48,469 nt of DNA from Bacteroidia bacterium (GCA_016212695.1 JACREX010000238.1:1-48469), one strand, 5' to 3'; positions 32,345-41,267 are shown, numbered from the stretch's first letter. The notes: generated by a model not told the origin, from the sequence alone. Numbers and translations are program-made.

Positions 32345-32992
32345 ATGAATAATATATTTGGAAATATTGCGCTGTTCTGTATTTTAGTTTTTGTTCCTGC
32401 CGGTATTCACTGCCAGACTGTATTCAATCTTAAATTAGGATATATCGGTTTTCATCCCGGGAAAAATCTGAATTCTGCGCTGTATGAAAACAAACTCGTT
32501 GAAGACGGCGCTGTTGTAGTTGAGCCATCCGTGTGGATAGGATTCGAATACTTTTTAAGAGACGACCACACTTCCGTGGAATTTTACCAGGGTTTTTTAT
32601 CGGATGCGGCGGCCCGTTCTGCAGGTTTTTCATTTATTGGTTTTAAACGGCGATTCTTTCAGTATTACCGGAATTCTTTCTATGCAGAGATTGGCACTAC
32701 CATCAGCTTCAGGGAAAACTGGAGCCCGCTGGCAGGCTATGTTGAGCAGACCAACTATGAAGGCTCGGGCAAATGGCAGACAAAATGGATATGGGTAAGC
32801 GGAGGATTGAGTTATTATTTTTATATATCCAAAAAACACGACCTGTCTATAACCCTGTGGTATGGGCACTATGACCAGACGCTGACCTTCATGCTCGGTT
32901 ACAGGTTCTGGTTCAGTACCATATTCAAACATCCCAAGCCCTGCAAATGCCCCTTTGATAAATACGATAAAAAATATAAACACAAACATTAG
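32345..32992 (+). CDS. Predicted outer-membrane beta-barrel protein, unknown family
   Basis: A 215-residue protein with a signal peptide (1-23, ending GIHCQ). Alternating amphipathic strands follow: VFNLKLGYIGFHPG, VVEPSVWIGFEYFL, FSFIGFKRRFFQYYRNSFYAEIGTTISF, WIWVSGGLSYYFYI, DLSITLWYGHYD, LTFMLGYRFWFS. A short Cys/Lys/His-rich tail (KPCKCPFDKYDKKYKHKH) lies beyond the last strand and might bind metal. I do not recognise the family. It has a -7 box about 72 bases upstream, shared back to back with the DUF1848 promoter. Confidence 0.65.
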   Translation: MNNIFGNIALFCILVFVPAGIHCQTVFNLKLGYIGFHPGKNLNSALYENKLVEDGAVVVEPSVWIGFEYFLRDDHTSVEFYQGFLSDAAARSAGFSFIGFKRRFFQYYRNSFYAEIGTTISFRENWSPLAGYVEQTNYEGSGKWQTKWIWVSGGLSYYFYISKKHDLSITLWYGHYDQTLTFMLGYRFWFSTIFKHPKPCKCPFDKYDKKYKHKH

Positions 32993-33019
32993 ACTTTTGA
33001 CGTATACTAAAAACAGGAT

Positions 33020-33027
33020 TATATTTG
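33020..33027 (+). promoter_or_regulatory. Promoter (-33 and -7) of the acyl-CoA ligase gene
   Basis: TATATTTG (33020-33027) with TTTG at 32996-32999, a 20-base gap, matches the Bacteroidota primary promoter layout. The transcript leader would run through the heptamer repeat. Confidence 0.5.
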
Positions 33028-33120
33028 TAATCAGTTATCGGTTCCGCCTGCGGCGGACGGTATTCGGTAGTTTTTACCGATTACCGATTACCGATTACCG
33101 ATTACTGATTACTGATTACC
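33026..33120. repeat. Inverted and heptamer repeat (ACCGATT)n upstream of the ligase gene
   Basis: Left arm GTAATCAGTTATCGG, a centre with CCGCC-tgc-GGCGG, then about six 7-base units of the form ACCGATT or ACTGATT (33075-33120) that complement the left arm. A sister element is at 34967-35044. Confidence 0.65.
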
Positions 33121-33153
33121 TATAAAATTTAACCTATTCAAAGTACAATAATC

Positions 33154-34932
33154 ATGACAGTAACCCGGACTTTTGACCTTTTAGAAAGACTTAAAACAAA
33201 TTTTCCCAGCAAAGATGCTCTTGCCGGAAAATACGACGGTACCTGGATAAAATTTGGCACAGACCAATATATCGAAAATGTAAATAATGTTAGTTACGGC
33301 CTTCTCGAATCAGGCGTTCGCAAGGGTGATAAAATTGCAACTATATTCTCAAATAACAGGCCTGAATGGAATTTCTTAGATTTCGGAATATCCCAGATCG
33401 GAGCGGTTCATGTTCCGGTTTATCCCACTATAAGCGATGACGACCAAAAATTTATCCTGGAACATTCTGACGCTGTCTATGTTTTTGTATCCGATAAAAA
33501 TATATTTAATAAAATCAAACCCTTTGCCGGCGGAATAACTGCTATTAAAAAAATCTATTCCATATCGAAAACAGAAGGCGCAGATTGCTGGACAGATATC
33601 ATAGAGTTGGGCAGGGCAAATGCATCGAAACACAAAGACGAACTTGAAAAAATAAAATCTGCCATCTCGTCTCACGACCTTCTCACGATTATTTATACAT
33701 CCGGAACAACCGGTACTCCCAAAGGCGTGATGCTCACCCACAACAACCTCGTTACGAATTTTATTGAAACTTCCTATATCCAGCCCTTGGAATACGGGCA
33801 TAAAATATTAAGTTTTCTGCCCTTGTGCCATGTGTACGAACGCATGATGACGTATCATTTTCAATACAAGGGGATCAGTATTTATTATGCGGAAAATCCG
33901 GGTGCGATTATGGATAATATCAAGGAAATCAAACCGGATGGTTTTAATACCGTACCCCTCCTGCTTGAACGGATTTATTTAAAAATCGTTGACATCGGAA
34001 AAGACCTTACGGGCATAAAGAAAAAAATATTTTTCTGGGCGCTCGACCTGGGATTTCAGTATGAATTGAAAGGCCGCAGCCAATGGTATGAGTTAAAAAG
34101 GAAGATTGCCGATACGCTTGTATTCAGCAAATGGAGAAAAGCGATCGGAGGGAATGTCAAGATTATTGTATGCGGCGGATCGTCTTTGCAGCCGCGGCTT
34201 TCGCGTATATTCTGGGCTGCCGGAATACCAATATTAGAAGGTTATGGCCTCACGGAAACATCTCCTGTAATTGCCGTGAGCCATTATGATCCGGACCTCA
34301 TAAAATTTGGCGCCGTAGGACCTGTATTAAAGGGCGTGCAGGTGAAACTCGATGAAGACGGAGAGATACTCTGCAAGGGCCCGAATGTTATGCCGGGATA
34401 TTATAAAGATCCCGAATATACCCAAAAGGTGGTTGATAAAGAAGGATGGTTCCATACGGGAGATATCGGCGCCTTTGAAGATAAAAAATTTTTGAAAATC
34501 ACAGACCGGAAAAAAGAAATATTCAAGCTTTCGAGCGGGAAATACATTGCACCCCAGGTGATCGAAAACAAATTCAAAGCATCAACCTTTATTAACAATA
34601 TCATGGTGGCGGGCGAAAATAAAAAGTTTGCCGGCGCAATCATCTCGCCGAATTTTACCAGTCTTCATTCCTGGGCATTAAAACATAAAATACATTTCCG
34701 CGATAATAAAGCGCTTGTTCAAAACCCGGAGGTTATTGCCCGCATCCAGGAAGAAGTTAATGAAATCAATGAGACATTGGGACACTGGGAACATATCAAA
34801 CGCTTCAGGTTAGTATATGAAGAATGGTCGCCCCTTACAGGGGAATTATCGCCTACGCTTAAACTAAAAAGAAAAGCGCTTTACGCAAAATATGATTATT
34901 TGCTGAAAGAAATCTACGGAAACCCAGAGTGA
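33154..34932 (+). CDS. Long-chain fatty-acid-CoA ligase (AMP-forming)
   Basis: A 592-residue protein, typical for the AMP-binding superfamily. It activates long-chain fatty acids to acyl-CoA through an acyl-adenylate. The AMP-binding P-loop IIYTSGTTGTPKGVMLTHNN is at about 179-198. Further motifs are LPLCHVYERM, GYGLTETSPVIAVS, GWFHTGDIG and ITDRKKEIFKLSSGKYIAPQVIE, with the catalytic Lys region near the C-terminus (LSPTLKLKRKALYAKY). It is the bacterial FadD15/long-chain type rather than an acetyl-CoA synthetase. The promoter is at 32996-33027. It is flanked on both sides by related inverted repeats. It is cytoplasmic or membrane-associated and stands alone. Confidence 0.93.
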   Translation: MTVTRTFDLLERLKTNFPSKDALAGKYDGTWIKFGTDQYIENVNNVSYGLLESGVRKGDKIATIFSNNRPEWNFLDFGISQIGAVHVPVYPTISDDDQKFILEHSDAVYVFVSDKNIFNKIKPFAGGITAIKKIYSISKTEGADCWTDIIELGRANASKHKDELEKIKSAISSHDLLTIIYTSGTTGTPKGVMLTHNNLVTNFIETSYIQPLEYGHKILSFLPLCHVYERMMTYHFQYKGISIYYAENPGAIMDNIKEIKPDGFNTVPLLLERIYLKIVDIGKDLTGIKKKIFFWALDLGFQYELKGRSQWYELKRKIADTLVFSKWRKAIGGNVKIIVCGGSSLQPRLSRIFWAAGIPILEGYGLTETSPVIAVSHYDPDLIKFGAVGPVLKGVQVKLDEDGEILCKGPNVMPGYYKDPEYTQKVVDKEGWFHTGDIGAFEDKKFLKITDRKKEIFKLSSGKYIAPQVIENKFKASTFINNIMVAGENKKFAGAIISPNFTSLHSWALKHKIHFRDNKALVQNPEVIARIQEEVNEINETLGHWEHIKRFRLVYEEWSPLTGELSPTLKLKRKALYAKYDYLLKEIYGNPE

Positions 34933-34966
34933 TTAATCTTACACAAAAAATGAGACAAGTTTCTTT

Positions 34967-35044
34967 GTAATCGGTAATCGGTATTCAGTAACCGGTGGTC
35001 ACTCTGTCCGAATACTGATTACCGAATACTGATTACTGCTTACT
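34967..35044. repeat. Inverted repeat downstream of the ligase gene
   Basis: The left arm starting GTAATCGGTAATCGGTATTC (34967) pairs imperfectly with the right arm ACTGATTACCGAATACTG (about 35013-35030) and following ATTAC. Same family as 33026-33120. Confidence 0.6.
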
Positions 35045-35067
35045 ATTATCTTTTTCCGTTTTCGGAA

Positions 35068-35075
35068 TATATTTG
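35068..35075 (+). promoter_or_regulatory. -7 promoter box of the LytTR gene
   Basis: TATATTTG matches TAnnTTTG, 40 bases before the ATG at 35116. Confidence 0.45.
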
Positions 35076-35115
35076 CCGCAAACCAAATGTTGCATTCATT
35101 AACAATTAAATCGGC

Positions 35116-35571
35116 ATGGAGAAGCATATAACCGACCTGATCTTCGGAAAGATTTGCGAAGAACCGGACAAATTGAAACACGAACCCTCGTTTATAAAAA
35201 CCAATGCGCACAACCCGGATGATAAAATCTATCTGAAAACCCAAACGGGCGTATATACTGCAAGAATAGGAAATTTAACCTGCTGTTCTGCAACAGGAGT
35301 TTTTACAAATATTCATCAAAGCGATGCAGCGCCGGTTGCTACCGAAGAACTTTTTTCTGATATTGAAATCATGCTCCGGCCCTATAATTTTGTAAAATGC
35401 CGGCATTCCTGCATTATTAATATTGATTACATTAAAGAAATCATCGGGGAACAGGAAAAAGAAATTATCCTGCTGGATGGCACGGTTCTACTCTGTTCAG
35501 ATGAATATCTTGAAGACATTTACAGAGCGCTGCGGACAGGTTTTATCAGTATTACTGCTTCTGAAAATTGA
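35116..35571 (+). CDS. Stand-alone LytTR DNA-binding regulator
   Basis: A 151-residue protein. The C-terminal 100 or so residues (about 48-147) are a LytTR domain: an RxGNLTCCSATGVFTNIH strand region, then YNFVKCRHSCIINIDYIKEII, which corresponds to the family pattern F.R.HRS.IVN..YI, then IILLDGTVLLCSDEYLEDI. There is no receiver domain. The N-terminal 45 residues are helical and unmatched. It probably binds direct repeats in promoter DNA. Neither its signal nor its target is evident. It is followed 99 bases later by gmk, which has its own -7 box, so it is not clearly co-transcribed. Confidence 0.8.
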   Translation: MEKHITDLIFGKICEEPDKLKHEPSFIKTNAHNPDDKIYLKTQTGVYTARIGNLTCCSATGVFTNIHQSDAAPVATEELFSDIEIMLRPYNFVKCRHSCIINIDYIKEIIGEQEKEIILLDGTVLLCSDEYLEDIYRALRTGFISITASEN

Positions 35572-35611
35572 TATATGCCTTTTATTTTCTGTGATTATCC
35601 TTCTGTTTTTT

Positions 35612-35619
35612 TATCTTTG
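35612..35619 (+). promoter_or_regulatory. -7 promoter box of gmk-nadD
   Basis: TATCTTTG matches TAnnTTTG, 51 bases before the gmk ATG. Confidence 0.5.
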
Positions 35620-35670
35620 CAAATAGAACATTAGCAGGCAGGCGTCAGCGTATCACAAATTGTAATTTTC

Positions 35671-36240
35671 ATGGCAGGTAAATTAATCATATTCTCAGCC
35701 CCTTCGGGTGCAGGAAAGACCACCATTGTAAGGCATATTCTGAAAGAAAATTTTAATCTGGAATTCTCCATTTCGGCCTGCAGCCGGCCCAAACGGCCTA
35801 ATGAAAAAGACGGAATTGATTATTATTTTATCCCGGCCGACGAGTTTAAACGCAGGATAAAAAACAACGAATTTATTGAATGGGAAGAAGTATATGAGGG
35901 CAGTTTTTACGGCACGCTGAAAAGTGAAATCCAACGCATCGCCGGAAAGGGTCATAACGTATTGTTTGATGTGGATGTTATCGGAGGCATTAATATCAAA
36001 AGGATGTATGCCGAAAAAGCGATCTCGGTTTTTGTGATGCCGCCTTCTATCGAAGCGCTGAAACAGCGTCTTGTAAACCGCCACACGGATGATGCCGAAA
36101 GCCTCAACACGCGCATCGCAAAAGCTGAAAAAGAAATAACGTATGCTTCACAATTTGATAAAATTATAGTGAACGATACGCTTGAAACGGCAGTTAATGA
36201 AGCGAAAGAGATAGTTCGGCAATTTCTAAACATCCCGTAA
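35671..36240 (+). CDS. gmk: Guanylate kinase
   Basis: A 189-residue protein, usual length about 190-205. It phosphorylates GMP to GDP with ATP. The P-loop SAPSGAGKTT is at 9-18. The GMP-binding segment SACSRPKRPNEKDGIDYYFI and EWEEVYEGSFYGT are characteristic, as is VLFDVDVIGGINIK. The lid region has RLVNRHTDDAESLNTRI. It has its own promoter and is followed 16 bases later by nadD, so the two are probably one operon of nucleotide and cofactor genes, an arrangement seen in other Bacteroidota. Confidence 0.97.
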   Translation: MAGKLIIFSAPSGAGKTTIVRHILKENFNLEFSISACSRPKRPNEKDGIDYYFIPADEFKRRIKNNEFIEWEEVYEGSFYGTLKSEIQRIAGKGHNVLFDVDVIGGINIKRMYAEKAISVFVMPPSIEALKQRLVNRHTDDAESLNTRIAKAEKEITYASQFDKIIVNDTLETAVNEAKEIVRQFLNIP

Positions 36241-36256
36241 AGCGACAGAATAAAAA

Positions 36257-36847
36257 ATGAAAACCGGACTTTTTTTTGGTTCCTTTAATCCCATTCATAT
36301 CGGCCACCTTGCCATTGCAAATTATATGCTTGAGTTCACCGATCTGGACAAGATTTGGTTCGTGATAAGTCCCCACAATCCGATGAAAGATAAATCCACA
36401 TTACTGGCTGATCATCACCGGTACGAACTTGTGAACCGGGCTATCGGCGATAACAGCAAAATGAAGGCGTCAAATATTGAATTCAAACTTCCGAAACCAT
36501 CCTACACGGTACACACATTAGCCTACCTGAAAGAAAAATATCCTGAGACAGATTTTGTTCTGATTATCGGAACGGACAGTATGAATTCATTCCATAAATG
36601 GAAAAATTATGAGGCAATACTGCAGGAACACGAAGTGTATGTTTATCCGAGACTCGGCACTGAAGAAAATCCCAAAGCGGATATAAAAAAATTCAAACGT
36701 ATCAATGCGCCTGTCATTGAGATTTCATCAAGTTTTATCAGAGAAGCGATAAAAGCCGGCAAAGACGTAAGGTACTTCCTTCCCGAGAAGGCTTTTAAGT
36801 ATCTGGATGAGATGAATTTTTATAAAAATTTAAATTTCAAACATTAA
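36257..36847 (+). CDS. nadD: Nicotinate-nucleotide adenylyltransferase
   Basis: A 196-residue protein of the nucleotidyltransferase family. It converts nicotinate mononucleotide and ATP to deamido-NAD in NAD synthesis. GLFFGSFNPIHIGHL includes the catalytic HxGH (H14-H17). Further motifs are VISPHNPMK, VLIIGTDSMNSFHKWKNYEAIL, and IEISSSFIREAIKAGKDVRYFLP, which holds the ISSSxIR ATP-binding motif. It starts 16 bases after gmk. Full length, no anomalies. Confidence 0.96.
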   Translation: MKTGLFFGSFNPIHIGHLAIANYMLEFTDLDKIWFVISPHNPMKDKSTLLADHHRYELVNRAIGDNSKMKASNIEFKLPKPSYTVHTLAYLKEKYPETDFVLIIGTDSMNSFHKWKNYEAILQEHEVYVYPRLGTEENPKADIKKFKRINAPVIEISSSFIREAIKAGKDVRYFLPEKAFKYLDEMNFYKNLNFKH

Positions 36848-36918
36848 TAAAAACTACCTGTGGCAACCACTGAATCCAAAAAATTTCTACCTTTATTTTT
36901 TAAACCAATTATAATATT

Positions 36919-37977
36919 ATGAAATACTCATTCTTATTCCTTTGTTTTATTTCGGTAAGCGGAATTTTAACAGCACAGAATTATTTCCGTAGCGGAATAT
37001 TTCTTCATCATTCCACAGGAAATTATATCTGGGGGCCTAATCCCGATGGCAATTCTACAACAACCATTCCGGAGCAGATGCATTTGTATAATACACAACA
37101 CAGTTTCTTTGGAAACGATTCTATCACCATGAATGAGGAGTGGTGGTCTCCGGACGATAATGAATGGTCTACACAGCATGAATTTTTTGAAGGCAATACT
37201 GCCTATACGGATATTAATGAATACTTAGCCGGCAACAAAATCGTGGTTGTCAAATCCTGTTTCCCTTCGTCTGCCCTTGAGGCATGGGGAGATTATTCCG
37301 ATACATTGAATCCGACTTATAAGAGTGTATATAACTACAAATGGCATTGGCGGCACATCCTGCATGTAATGAAAAATCACCCGGAAAATTTCTTTGCTAT
37401 TTGGACCAATGCTCCGCTTGAAGTATCCTCTACCACTATATCGGAAGCGGCTCTTTCAAAATCGTTCTGCAAATGGGCAAAGGATACACTGGCTGATGGC
37501 ATGGATCCTGAATTCGGCGCATTTCCGGCCAATGTATATGTGTTTGATTTTTTCAGCAAGTTAACCGGTTCAAACGGTATGATGCTGAATCAATACAGGA
37601 CTGCAGAATACGACAGCCATCCGAACGGAACTGCCACAGACCTGGTTGCGCCGCAATTCGTTCATGAAATTTTTGATGCGGCTATTGATTATGAAACCCT
37701 TGTTTCCGAAACAAAAAACAACATTTTTAATACTGCGGTTTTTGATATTTATCCGAACCCGGCAGAAGAATATATTACAATTAAACATGGAGCATCTGCC
37801 ACTTTTAATAAAAATGTTTCTGTACAACTTTACGATATTTATGGAAAAATTATTCTATACAGAAGGGAAAGTACAGAAACGTTTCATATTGATATCCGCG
37901 GATTGGCTCCGGGTGTTTATATTGTAAAAATATCCTGCGGAAACACTGTTGAAGTAAAACGATTTGTTAGAAAGTAA
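36919..37977 (+). CDS. T9SS-secreted SGNH-hydrolase-like protein
   Basis: A 352-residue protein with a signal peptide (1-19, ending LTAQ). The mature N-terminus has SGIFLHHSTGNYIWG, followed by IVVVKSCFPSSALEAWGDYS, and DSHPNGTATDLVAPQFVHEIF near 232-252. The S-T-G-N and D-S-H elements suggest a SGNH/GDSL-like fold with a catalytic Ser and Asp-His pair, but this is by-eye inference. The C-terminal 75 or so residues are a T9SS sorting domain (FDIYPNPAEEYITIKH, IRGLAPGVYIVKISCG, EVKRFVRK). A carbohydrate esterase or deacetylase role would fit, but is not shown. It is transcribed alone, 71 bases after nadD. Confidence 0.75.
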   Translation: MKYSFLFLCFISVSGILTAQNYFRSGIFLHHSTGNYIWGPNPDGNSTTTIPEQMHLYNTQHSFFGNDSITMNEEWWSPDDNEWSTQHEFFEGNTAYTDINEYLAGNKIVVVKSCFPSSALEAWGDYSDTLNPTYKSVYNYKWHWRHILHVMKNHPENFFAIWTNAPLEVSSTTISEAALSKSFCKWAKDTLADGMDPEFGAFPANVYVFDFFSKLTGSNGMMLNQYRTAEYDSHPNGTATDLVAPQFVHEIFDAAIDYETLVSETKNNIFNTAVFDIYPNPAEEYITIKHGASATFNKNVSVQLYDIYGKIILYRRESTETFHIDIRGLAPGVYIVKISCGNTVEVKRFVRK

Positions 37978-38062
37978 TCTGCTTTTTAAAATTTATTTCG
38001 TTTCAAAAGCATAAACTATACTCGCCCCGAAATTATTTGAAACAGGATATACTGTTTTTTTT

Positions 38063-40282
38063 TCAGTCTCTCAGGCAACGTACCGAGCGGCCGGTGTTTT
38101 TTGCATATTTATCGTGGGTAACCGCCGCATCATTAAAATTCAGGGCGCGGTACCATACATCATAAATACCATACTCGGTAATAGTCCAGAAATAAGCAAT
38201 ATTTTTAAAATCGAGGATGGTGTTGGCAGCCCGCTGGCCTGCTCCAAGCGCGGTAAAATTACTACTGTTGTCGGCTCCTGTATTGGGTGAATTCCAATGT
38301 GTCAAACCCGTTTCTTTTAATTTCCCTCCGGCTACAGTATCTCCCCCGAGATAGTTGACCAATCCCTGCCATTCACTGTCTGAAGGCAAATGCCAGCCTG
38401 CCGGGCAAATGCCCTGCACATTCCCCGTTGGCACAGGATTCCATGAAGCAATATTTGACGCTCCGTTCAGATACTGAACCATTTCTGCCCACTGATACAA
38501 TCCGCCGTAAATATTACAATTATTTGTGTCGTTATTATAACAATATTTTTCAACAACCGGATTATTCATTTGTGTGATATTTGTATTGACCTTGTCGCCA
38601 TAATTCAGATTTTGTCCCATCCAGCACTGGATTCCGAGTTGAAGTGAATTATAATATCTTCCATCCCGGTAATCGGTGAACAGAGTGCCGCATAAAAAAA
38701 ATATAATTTTAACAGTGTCTTCAGAACTGGGACATGGCGGATTTGCAATAGTCCAGACAAGGCGATAAGAATTTCCATATATTCCAGTAAAAGAACTGCC
38801 TGGGTTTGCCGGTTGAGCAACAGTTCCGCCCGAACCGCTTACAATACTCCAACTGCCCGATCCGACTAATGGATTATTTGCAGTCAGCGTTGTGGATGTT
38901 CCGTTTACAGCAGGCTGGTCAGCGCCTGCATCGGCAGTTGAAGGATTTTCATTAAAAGTAATATTTACATCATCCGACGATACTGGGCATGGAATATTTA
39001 TAATGGTCCAACGAAGTGTATACGCGTTTCCCTGAAGGCCATAAAAAGTTGTATTATTCTGTGAAGAATCGCTGAAAGAACCTCCGGTTCCGCTCACTAC
39101 AGACCAGATTCCGGATCCTACTGTCGGAATGTTTGCATTCAGCACAAAGGATGTATCGCCGCAGGTTTCAGCGCCTGTATGATCCGCACCCGCTGCAGCA
39201 ACAGTCGGATTTTGCTGAAAAATTATTATAACCTGATCAGACGATGAAGGACATGAATCATTTTGAACTGTCCATTGTAAAATGAGTGTATCACCGGCAC
39301 TACCTGTTATAGCAGTATTTGAAACAAGAGGGTTGCTAATAGTCCCTGTACCGCTAAGGACGCTCCAATGTCCGGTACCTATTAACGGAACAGTTGCCGC
39401 TAACGTTGCTGAAGTAAGACCGCATAAACCGGATCCTATCTGATCAGGCCCGGCCTCCGCAACTGAAGGATTACGCCGGAATCTAACGATCATATCATCT
39501 GTTTTTGGCGGACAATTACCGTTTGTTGTAGTCCATCTTAAAACATATATGCTTCCGGCAATGCCCGAAAAAACAGCATTAACAGATAAAGTATCATTAA
39601 ATGAACCGCCGCTACCGCTTACAATTGACCAGGCTCCTGTTCCAACTGTCGGTGATGTTGCATTCAGGGTTGTAGCAGTAAGTCCGCACATGCCGGTGTC
39701 TGCCTGATCCTGCCCGGCAACAGATGCAGATGGTTCAAATTGGAATGTTATAATTACTGTATCCACTGAAACCGGACACGGACTGTTTTCAACACTCCAT
39801 AACAGCGTATATGCGCCACATTCTAATCCATTGAATTCTGTAGTTGCTGAATCTGCATACTGAAAAGAACCACCAGCGCCATTCAAAAGCGACCAATGTC
39901 CCTGTCCTGTTGAAACATTTTGTGCATGGATGGTTGTATGATTATTATTTGTGATAAATTGATCCAAGCCGGCATCGGCAGTTGACGGCGGCTGAACAAC
40001 GAGAATATGAAAAATATCTGAAAATATAGACGGGCAACTTCCATTGGTAACTTTTGCCCTGAAATATTTTGAGACTGTTGCTGTCTGAACCAGCACGATT
40101 GAATCTGCATCTGTAATTGGCGTCCAGTTTACAGAATCCGACGATTGCTCCCACTGAATAGCGCCCTGATAATATCCCGCAAGGGTAATATCAAAAGTAT
40201 CGCCTGCACATTTTAGATTCTGGGCATGGCCGATCACGATAAAAATTGTCAGAAGGTATAGTGTCGCATAAATTTTTTTCAT
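38063..40282 (-). CDS. Ig-like repeat protein with FISUMP domain
   Basis: About 739 residues from ATG 40282. A TTG at 40300 overlaps the yebC stop and would give a poorer signal peptide. The signal peptide ends GHAQ. Five tandem repeats of about 85-90 residues follow, each opening [D/E/V/A]AG.DQ and containing GTG.WS[I/V][V/L]SG.GG.. and LRWT..N..CP.S.D.V.I.F. The C-terminal 200 or so residues are a FISUMP/TIGR02145 domain (YYNSLQLGIQCWMGQNLNYG, GGLYQWAEMVQYLN, GICPAGWHLPSDSEWQGLVNYLGG, NTGRSVRCLRD). No T9SS domain follows, so FISUMP is the terminal surface module. It is probably cell-surface or extracellular, ligand unknown. It starts 14 bases after yebC and may share its transcript. Confidence 0.85.
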   Translation of the reverse strand: MKKIYATLYLLTIFIVIGHAQNLKCAGDTFDITLAGYYQGAIQWEQSSDSVNWTPITDADSIVLVQTATVSKYFRAKVTNGSCPSIFSDIFHILVVQPPSTADAGLDQFITNNNHTTIHAQNVSTGQGHWSLLNGAGGSFQYADSATTEFNGLECGAYTLLWSVENSPCPVSVDTVIITFQFEPSASVAGQDQADTGMCGLTATTLNATSPTVGTGAWSIVSGSGGSFNDTLSVNAVFSGIAGSIYVLRWTTTNGNCPPKTDDMIVRFRRNPSVAEAGPDQIGSGLCGLTSATLAATVPLIGTGHWSVLSGTGTISNPLVSNTAITGSAGDTLILQWTVQNDSCPSSSDQVIIIFQQNPTVAAAGADHTGAETCGDTSFVLNANIPTVGSGIWSVVSGTGGSFSDSSQNNTTFYGLQGNAYTLRWTIINIPCPVSSDDVNITFNENPSTADAGADQPAVNGTSTTLTANNPLVGSGSWSIVSGSGGTVAQPANPGSSFTGIYGNSYRLVWTIANPPCPSSEDTVKIIFFLCGTLFTDYRDGRYYNSLQLGIQCWMGQNLNYGDKVNTNITQMNNPVVEKYCYNNDTNNCNIYGGLYQWAEMVQYLNGASNIASWNPVPTGNVQGICPAGWHLPSDSEWQGLVNYLGGDTVAGGKLKETGLTHWNSPNTGADNSSNFTALGAGQRAANTILDFKNIAYFWTITEYGIYDVWYRALNFNDAAVTHDKYAKNTGRSVRCLRD

Positions 40283-40296
40283 AGTTATTTCAGTGA

Positions 40297-41040
40297 TCAA
40301 CTGTTCATGGCCGCCATGAGATCTTCTGTCATTTCCAGATTGTGATACACATTCTGCACGTCATCATCCTCTTCAAAATCATCTATTATGGCCAATACTT
40401 TTTTAGCTGCATCCACATCCAATTTTTTATAATCATTGGGTATCCTTCTGAGCTCGGCATTTTCTGCTTCAATCTTAAGCTGCTCAAGTTTTTTCTGCAT
40501 GGCGCCGAAATCTACCATTTTAGTAGTAACAACGATTACCTCGTCATCAATTTCAATATCGTCAGCTCCGGCATCAATTAATTCAAGTTCGAGTTCCTCC
40601 AGGTTAAGGGTTCCTTTCTGAATCGTGAAAACACCTTTCCTCTCAAAAATAAAACTAAGGCATCCGTTCGTTCCCATGTTGCCGCCTTTCTTTGAAAACA
40701 CGGATTTGATGTTGCTGACGGTCCGGTTATTATTATCCGTGAGACATTCTATAAAAATAGCCACTCCATGGGGGCCATAGCCCTCAAAGGTTGTTTCCTG
40801 CAGGTTAGCGCCTTCACTGGATGCCTTGTTTATAGCGCGCATCAGGGTATCTTTCGACATGTTTGCACCTTTAGCATTCTGAATCGCAAGCCTAAGCCTT
40901 GCATTGCCGGTTTCATCAGCTCCGCCTTCCCTTACGGCAACCTGAATTTCTTTAACTATGCGCGAAAATATCTTTGATCTTTTTGCATCGAGCGCACCTT
41001 TTTTTCTTTTAATGGAACTCCATTTACTGTGACCAGACAT
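40297..41040 (-). CDS. yebC: YebC/PmpR family protein
   Basis: A 247-residue protein, family length about 240-250. It opens with the invariant MSGHSKWSSIKRKKGALDAKRSKIFSRIVKEI and carries NARLRLAIQNAKGANMSKDTLMRAI, YEGYG-type FEGYGPHGVAIFIECLTDNNNRT and KGGNMGTNGCLSFIFERKG. YebC proteins are cytoplasmic. They were first described as DNA-binding regulators, and some are now linked to relief of ribosome stalling. The C-terminal tail is acidic (DDFEEDDDVQNVYHN). The gene lies immediately upstream of the FISUMP gene. Confidence 0.96.
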   Translation of the reverse strand: MSGHSKWSSIKRKKGALDAKRSKIFSRIVKEIQVAVREGGADETGNARLRLAIQNAKGANMSKDTLMRAINKASSEGANLQETTFEGYGPHGVAIFIECLTDNNNRTVSNIKSVFSKKGGNMGTNGCLSFIFERKGVFTIQKGTLNLEELELELIDAGADDIEIDDEVIVVTTKMVDFGAMQKKLEQLKIEAENAELRRIPNDYKKLDVDAAKKVLAIIDDFEEDDDVQNVYHNLEMTEDLMAAMNS

Positions 41041-41170
41041 AATAATTTATGATTTATGATTTACGATTTACGATTTTATTTTCGTGTGCTGAGCCGAACA
41101 TTGAGCCTGCGCCGCATTGAGTTCGTCGAAATGTCGAAATGTGTCGAAGCATACGATTTACGATTAATTT
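41041..41170. repeat. Heptamer repeat ATTTACG and palindromic repeat between yebC and miaB
   Basis: Four tandem 7-base units (ATTTATG, ATTTATG, ATTTACG, ATTTACG) at about 41046-41075. These are followed by a TTGAGCCTGCG / GTCGAAATGTCG segment of the TTGAGC...TCGAAATGTG repeat family (also at 45312-45344), then further ACGATTTACGATT. Confidence 0.55.
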
Positions 41171-41259
41171 GGTACAAACTTTTTGTAAAAGTATAAAATG
41201 TTGATGAATAGAAAAACAAAGAAGAAAATTATTTTGGGAATAGCTTTCAGCAGATTTTT

Positions 41260-41267
41260 TAACTTTG
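41260..41267 (+). promoter_or_regulatory. -7 promoter box of miaB
   Basis: TAACTTTG matches TAnnTTTG, 40 bases before the GTG at 41308. A TTTG at 41233-41236 may be the -33 element. Confidence 0.5.

Noticed and set aside
32604..32798. 64-aa plus frame and matching minus frames within the barrel gene at 32345
   Set aside because: Fully internal to a gene with signal peptide and strand pattern. No independent support.
33075..33120. Tandem ATTACCG units considered as a CRISPR array
   Set aside because: The units are 7 bases with no spacers and no cas genes nearby. A simple heptamer repeat.
35253..35280. Resemblance of TATACTGCAAGAATAGG to the left end of the dispersed repeat
   Set aside because: The match is short and imperfect and encodes conserved LytTR residues, so chance is more likely.
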